A stretch of DNA of 64,000 nucleotides from Lelliottia sp. JS-SCA-14 (GTDB taxonomy: Bacteria > Pseudomonadota > Gammaproteobacteria > Enterobacterales > Enterobacteriaceae). The notes under the pieces were generated by a model that was given only the letters and a program-made list of their open reading frames with translations, made no database searches and was not told the origin of the DNA. Where the stretch lies: the NCBI RefSeq assembly GCF_035593345.1, contig NZ_CP141606.1, positions 2,604,001-2,668,000 of the forward strand, read 5' to 3'. The translations under genes and the position numbers were made by a program. This document shows, one piece after another, positions 60,924 to 64,000 of the stretch (positions within the stretch are counted from its first letter, which is position 1; every line of letters starts with the position of its first letter).

Positions 60924-61667
60924 ATGTCTATCACGGCGAAGTCCGTCTACCGTGACACGGGGAATTTTTTCCGCAATCAGTTCATTACCTTTTTACTGAT
61001 CGCCTTGCTATGCGCGTTTATCACGGTGGTGCTTGGCCATGCGTTTTCGCCGAGTGATGATCAAATTGCGACCCTCAGCCAGGGCGATCATCTCGCCGGC
61101 AGCGGTGGGTTGTTTGATCTGGTTCAGAACATGACGCCAGAACAGCAGCAGATCTTGCTGCGCGCCTCTGCGGCATCGACCTTCTCCGGGTTGATCGGCA
61201 ATGCGATTCTGGCAGGTGGTGTATTGCTGATGGTTCAGCTGGTGTCTGCCGGTCATCGCGTTAGCGCCCTGCGCGCCATCGGTGCCAGCGCGCCGGTATT
61301 ACCGAAGCTGTTTATCCTGATCTTTTTGACCACCATGCTGGTGCAGATCGGCGTGATGCTGGTGGTCGTGCCGGGCGTGCTGCTGGCGATTATCCTTTCG
61401 TTCGCCCCGGTGATGCTGGTGCAGGACAAAATGGGGATATTTACAGCGATGCGCAGCAGTGCAAAACTGGCCTGGGCGAATATGCGTCTGGTCGCACCGG
61501 CGGTGATCAGCTGGCTGCTGGCCAAAACGCTGCTGCTGCTGTTTGCACCGAACTTTGCGGTATTGACGCCAAACGTCGGCGCGGTGGTCGCGAATACGCT
61601 GAGCAACCTGATTTCAGCCGTATTGTTGGTCTATTTGTTCCGCCTGTATATGTTGATTCGCCAGTAG
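60924..61667 (+). CDS. yciC: YciC, UPF0259 inner-membrane protein
   Basis: A 247-residue protein, the E. coli length, with about six transmembrane helices ([54 protein letters not shown] and others). Function unknown. ATG 60924 has SD AAGGAGAG; the in-frame sequence upstream is not conserved. Followed 31 nt later by yciB. Confidence 0.93.
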   Translation: MSITAKSVYRDTGNFFRNQFITFLLIALLCAFITVVLGHAFSPSDDQIATLSQGDHLAGSGGLFDLVQNMTPEQQQILLRASAASTFSGLIGNAILAGGVLLMVQLVSAGHRVSALRAIGASAPVLPKLFILIFLTTMLVQIGVMLVVVPGVLLAIILSFAPVMLVQDKMGIFTAMRSSAKLAWANMRLVAPAVISWLLAKTLLLLFAPNFAVLTPNVGAVVANTLSNLISAVLLVYLFRLYMLIRQ

Positions 61668-61698
61668 TTTCCCTGAAAGCAGATGATGGAATCGAAGA

Positions 61699-62238
61699 AT
61701 GAAGCAGTTTCTTGATTTTTTACCGTTGGTCGTGTTTTTCGCGTTTTATAAGCTCTACGACATTTATGCCGGGACCGCGGCGCTGATCGTCGCGACGGCC
61801 GTCGTGCTGATCTACAGCTGGTTCCGCTACCGTAAAGTCGAAAAAATGGCGCTGATCACCTTTGTCCTGGTGGCGGTGTTTGGCGGATTAACCCTGTTCT
61901 TCCATAACGATGAGTTTATCAAGTGGAAGGTGACGGTGATCTACGCCCTGTTCGCCGGTGCGCTGCTGGTGAGCCAGTGGGTGATGAATAAGCCGCTGAT
62001 CCAGCGCATGCTCGGAAAAGAGATTACTCTTCCGCAGCAGGTGTGGTCGCGCCTCAACATCGCCTGGGCGCTGTTCTTTATTCTGTGTGGGCTGGCGAAT
62101 ATCTATATTGCGTTCTGGCTGCCGCAGAACATCTGGGTCAACTTCAAGGTCTTCGGCCTGACGGCATTAACCCTGATTTTCACGCTGCTGAGCGGCGTGT
62201 ATATCTATCGCCATATGCCGCAAGACGACAAGCACTAA
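61699..62238 (+). CDS. yciB: YciB (IspZ), intracellular septation protein A homologue
   Basis: A 179-residue inner-membrane protein with five hydrophobic helices, opening [21 protein letters not shown]. In E. coli it interacts with elongation and division proteins and affects envelope integrity. It lies between yciC and yciA as in E. coli. Confidence 0.95.
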   Translation: MKQFLDFLPLVVFFAFYKLYDIYAGTAALIVATAVVLIYSWFRYRKVEKMALITFVLVAVFGGLTLFFHNDEFIKWKVTVIYALFAGALLVSQWVMNKPLIQRMLGKEITLPQQVWSRLNIAWALFFILCGLANIYIAFWLPQNIWVNFKVFGLTALTLIFTLLSGVYIYRHMPQDDKH

Positions 62239-62357
62239 GATTTCAGGCCAGGCAGTTCCTGTCTGGCCTTTCCCTTCTTTTCCCACCGCACATTCCCACC
62301 GTAAAGAAATCATAGTAGCATCCCGCCTGTCGTCTTCCGTAACGAGCTTAAGAAACA

Positions 62358-62756
62358 ATGACAACAAAGATTGATGCCCCTCAGGGCGAACTGGTTTTAC
62401 GCACACTTGCAATGCCCGCCGACACCAATGCGAACGGTGATATTTTTGGCGGCTGGTTAATGGCACAGATGGATATGGGCGGCGCGATCCTCGCCAAAGA
62501 GATTGCCCATGGCCGCGTGGTGACGGTCAGAGTCGACGGGATGACGTTTTTGCGTCCGGTCGCGGTGGGAGATGTGGTTTGCTGCTACGCGCGCTGCGTG
62601 AAGCGCGGCAACACGTCGATTTCGATCAATATTGAAGTCTGGGTGAAGAAGGTCTCTTCCGAGCCGATTGGACAGCGTTACAAGGCAACCGAGGCGCTGT
62701 TTATCTACGTCGCGGTGGACAATCAGGGTAAACCTCGCCCGCTGCCGCAGGTATAA
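62358..62756 (+). CDS. yciA: Acyl-CoA thioesterase YciA
   Basis: A 132-residue hotdog-fold thioesterase, the E. coli length. The active-site segment MPADTNANGDIFGGWLMAQMD and CoA region RPVAVGDVVCCYARC are intact. It hydrolyses a broad range of acyl-CoAs. It is convergent with tonB. Confidence 0.95.
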   Translation: MTTKIDAPQGELVLRTLAMPADTNANGDIFGGWLMAQMDMGGAILAKEIAHGRVVTVRVDGMTFLRPVAVGDVVCCYARCVKRGNTSISINIEVWVKKVSSEPIGQRYKATEALFIYVAVDNQGKPRPLPQV

Positions 62757-62780
62757 AAAAAGCCTCCATTCGGAGGCTTC
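62754..62780 (-). terminator. tonB/yciA terminator
   Basis: AAGCCTCC, ATTC, GGAGGCTT stem (62760-62779) with a run of A to the left, giving a T run on the minus strand; it serves tonB and may also stop yciA. Confidence 0.85.
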
Positions 62781-62785
62781 GTCAT

Positions 62786-63511
62786 TTATTCTATCTGCGT
62801 CCCGCCGTTCAGGCGGAAAACAATGTTTACGATGAGCCCATTGCCCGGTTTGCCCGGTTCGTAGCGCCATTTGCGCATCGCGGCTTTCACATCGCGTTCG
62901 AACATGTTCGCTGGTTGCGCCGAAAGCACCTCGACATTATCCACGCGCCCATCCGCCGTCACGTCAAATTTCACACGCACACGACCTTCTATACGCAGCG
63001 CCTGCGCACGCGCAGGATATTGCGGCTGATTGCGGCTCACGGCACGCGGGCCTGACGGAGCAGTCACCACCGGCTTCGTCGTGGTCGGTGAACTGTTCAT
63101 CACCGGTTTTGCCGGGGCGGTATTTTGCGTCGACTGCACCGCGCGCGGTTCGACCGGGCGCTCTTCACGCTTCGGACGCTCTTCGACTTTTTTCACCGGC
63201 TTCGGTTTTGGCTTCGGCTTGGGTTTTGGCTCTGGCTTGTGGATCACCACGGGCGCTTCTTTTGGCGGCTCCGGTACAACCTCAGGTTCGGGCTCTGGCT
63301 CCGGCTCGACAACCGGCTCTGGCGGAGGCGGAACCACCTGCGGCTCCAGGTCTGCTGGTGAGACCATGGTTACGGAAATCGGCTGCGCAGGCGCTGGCAT
63401 TTGGATAACCTGATGTACCGAAGTGTAGAGCAGCCCCGCCACGACAGCACCGTGAATCACAACGGACAGCAGCGTTGGCCAGGGAAAGCGGCGAGGTAAA
63501 TCCAGGGTCAT
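62786..63511 (-). CDS. tonB: TonB energy-transducing protein
   Basis: A 241-residue protein: N-terminal helix with Ser16 and His20 (LLSVVIHGAVVAG) that contacts ExbB/D, a rigid Pro-rich spacer of EP and KP repeats, and the C-terminal domain RNQPQYPARAQALRIEGRV that binds TonB boxes. It powers siderophore and B12 receptors. ATG 63511 (MTLDLPRR) is chosen by E. coli convention; ATG 63520 is possible. A Fur-like site lies ~50 bp upstream. Confidence 0.96.
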   Translation of the reverse strand: MTLDLPRRFPWPTLLSVVIHGAVVAGLLYTSVHQVIQMPAPAQPISVTMVSPADLEPQVVPPPPEPVVEPEPEPEPEVVPEPPKEAPVVIHKPEPKPKPKPKPKPVKKVEERPKREERPVEPRAVQSTQNTAPAKPVMNSSPTTTKPVVTAPSGPRAVSRNQPQYPARAQALRIEGRVRVKFDVTADGRVDNVEVLSAQPANMFERDVKAAMRKWRYEPGKPGNGLIVNIVFRLNGGTQIE

Positions 63512-63558
63512 CGAAGTCATAATCGTTTCAGTTAAAAAACCAGGCCCTGATTTTAAAT

Positions 63559-63577
63559 GCAAATAGCAATCATATTC
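63559..63577 (-). promoter_or_regulatory. Fur box of tonB
   Basis: GCAAATAGCAATCATATTC matches 12 of 19 positions of the Fur consensus and equals, as recalled, the E. coli tonB Fur site. It implies iron repression. Confidence 0.7.
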
Positions 63578-63636
63578 AATAAGACACTCCATCTTCTCGC
63601 GATTTAACTGCTCGCGAGGCCAAAAAAGGCGCATCT

Positions 63637-63654
63637 TTGTTAAGGTTTTAACAA
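63637..63654. repeat. Inverted repeat between tonB and yciI
   Basis: TTGTTAA, GGTT, TTAACAA: 7-bp arms in the divergent gap, about 80 bp ahead of yciI. It may be an operator; unassigned. Confidence 0.4.
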
Positions 63655-63732
63655 GGTCGTTATCTTTACATTGCAGTCATCGATGCTTTCACATAACGTT
63701 ATTGACACTTTTTATGGCTAAGGAGCTCCGCC

Positions 63733-64000
63733 GTGCTTTACGTGATCTACGCTGAAGATGTTGCCGATTCTCTGGAAAAACGACTTTCCGTGCGCCCTGC
63801 CCATCTCGCGCGTCTACAACTCTTACATGACGAAGGAAAATTACTGACCGCAGGCCCAATGCCCGCCGTCGACAGCAACGATCCGGGTGCTGCAGGTTTT
63901 AGCGGTTCGACGGTGATTGCAGAGTTTGAATCGCTGGAAGCCGCGCAGTCCTGGGCCGAAGCTGACCCGTATGTGGCGGCGGGGGTTTATGAGAAGGTGA
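63733..64000 (+). CDS. yciI: YciI-family protein, cut by window edge
   Basis: The first 89 codons of YciI (E. coli 98 aa). GTG start with SD AAGGAG seven bases upstream; then [51 protein letters not shown]. The fold is a dimeric alpha-beta barrel-like protein with a conserved His-Asp pair; function unknown. The last residues lie beyond the window. Confidence 0.93.
   Translation, partial: MLYVIYAEDVADSLEKRLSVRPAHLARLQLLHDEGKLLTAGPMPAVDSNDPGAAGFSGSTVIAEFESLEAAQSWAEADPYVAAGVYEKV

Noticed and set aside
63030..63413. Gly/Ser/Phe-rich frame on the plus strand opposite tonB
   Set aside because: It is the antisense of the EP/KP repeats of the TonB spacer; composition comes from the repeat, not from a gene.

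Overview
The window is a stretch of enterobacterial chromosome. Nearly every gene has a recognisable Escherichia coli relative, in the order of the 28-30 min region of E. coli K-12 (ycjX to yciI). It resembles Enterobacter or a close genus more than Escherichia for three reasons: an rpfF-type DSF synthase lies beside the PAS-GGDEF-EAL gene, yedEF sits between trp and ompW, and yciGFE and pspE are missing. No rRNA, tRNA, insertion sequence, prophage or CRISPR array was seen. Species names and family lengths are from memory; no search was run.

Layout. (1) 1-14.6 kb: the 5' part of ycjX, the LacI-type regulator ycjW, an ompG copy broken by one in-frame stop, and a nine-gene-plus ATPase operon ycjMNOPQRSTUV on the minus strand for uptake and conversion of glucosides/gulosides. 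One 14-bp operator sequence, probably bound by YcjW, occurs at the operon promoter and again, identically, just ahead of ycjU. (2) 14.7-17.4 kb: the phage-shock operon pspABCD with a sigma-54 promoter and divergent pspF. (3) 17.5-24.8 kb: sapABCDF, fabI and yciW. (4) 24.9-31.7 kb: rnb, then the convergent pair rpfR (pdeR/gmr) and rpfF, which looks like a diffusible fatty-acid signal system, then yciZ, yciT and osmB. (5) 31.8-36.2 kb: lapA-lapB-pyrF-yciH, pgpB and ribA. (6) 36.3-44.4 kb: acnA, three tiny membrane/unknown genes (ymiC, yciX, ymiA), cysB, topA and yciN. (7) 44.4-49.6 kb: sohB, yciK-btuR, rluB, yciO and rnm. (8) 49.6-56.4 kb: the complete trp operon with promoter/operator, leader peptide, attenuator and fused trpGD and trpCF. 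(9) 56.4-60 kb: an accessory block replacing yciGFE: a MarR regulator with a divergent oxidoreductase, yedEF, and a stand-alone PTS IIB-like protein. (10) 60-64 kb: ompW, yciC, yciB, yciA, tonB and the start of yciI.

The strongest leads are the RpfF/RpfR signalling pair, the duplicated YcjW operator, the MarR/oxidoreductase pair with its 21-bp operator, the orphan IIB protein, the ompG nonsense codon, and unexplained perfect palindromes near osmB and downstream of cysB. All genes shown are intact except ompG and the two cut by the window ends (ycjX, yciI).
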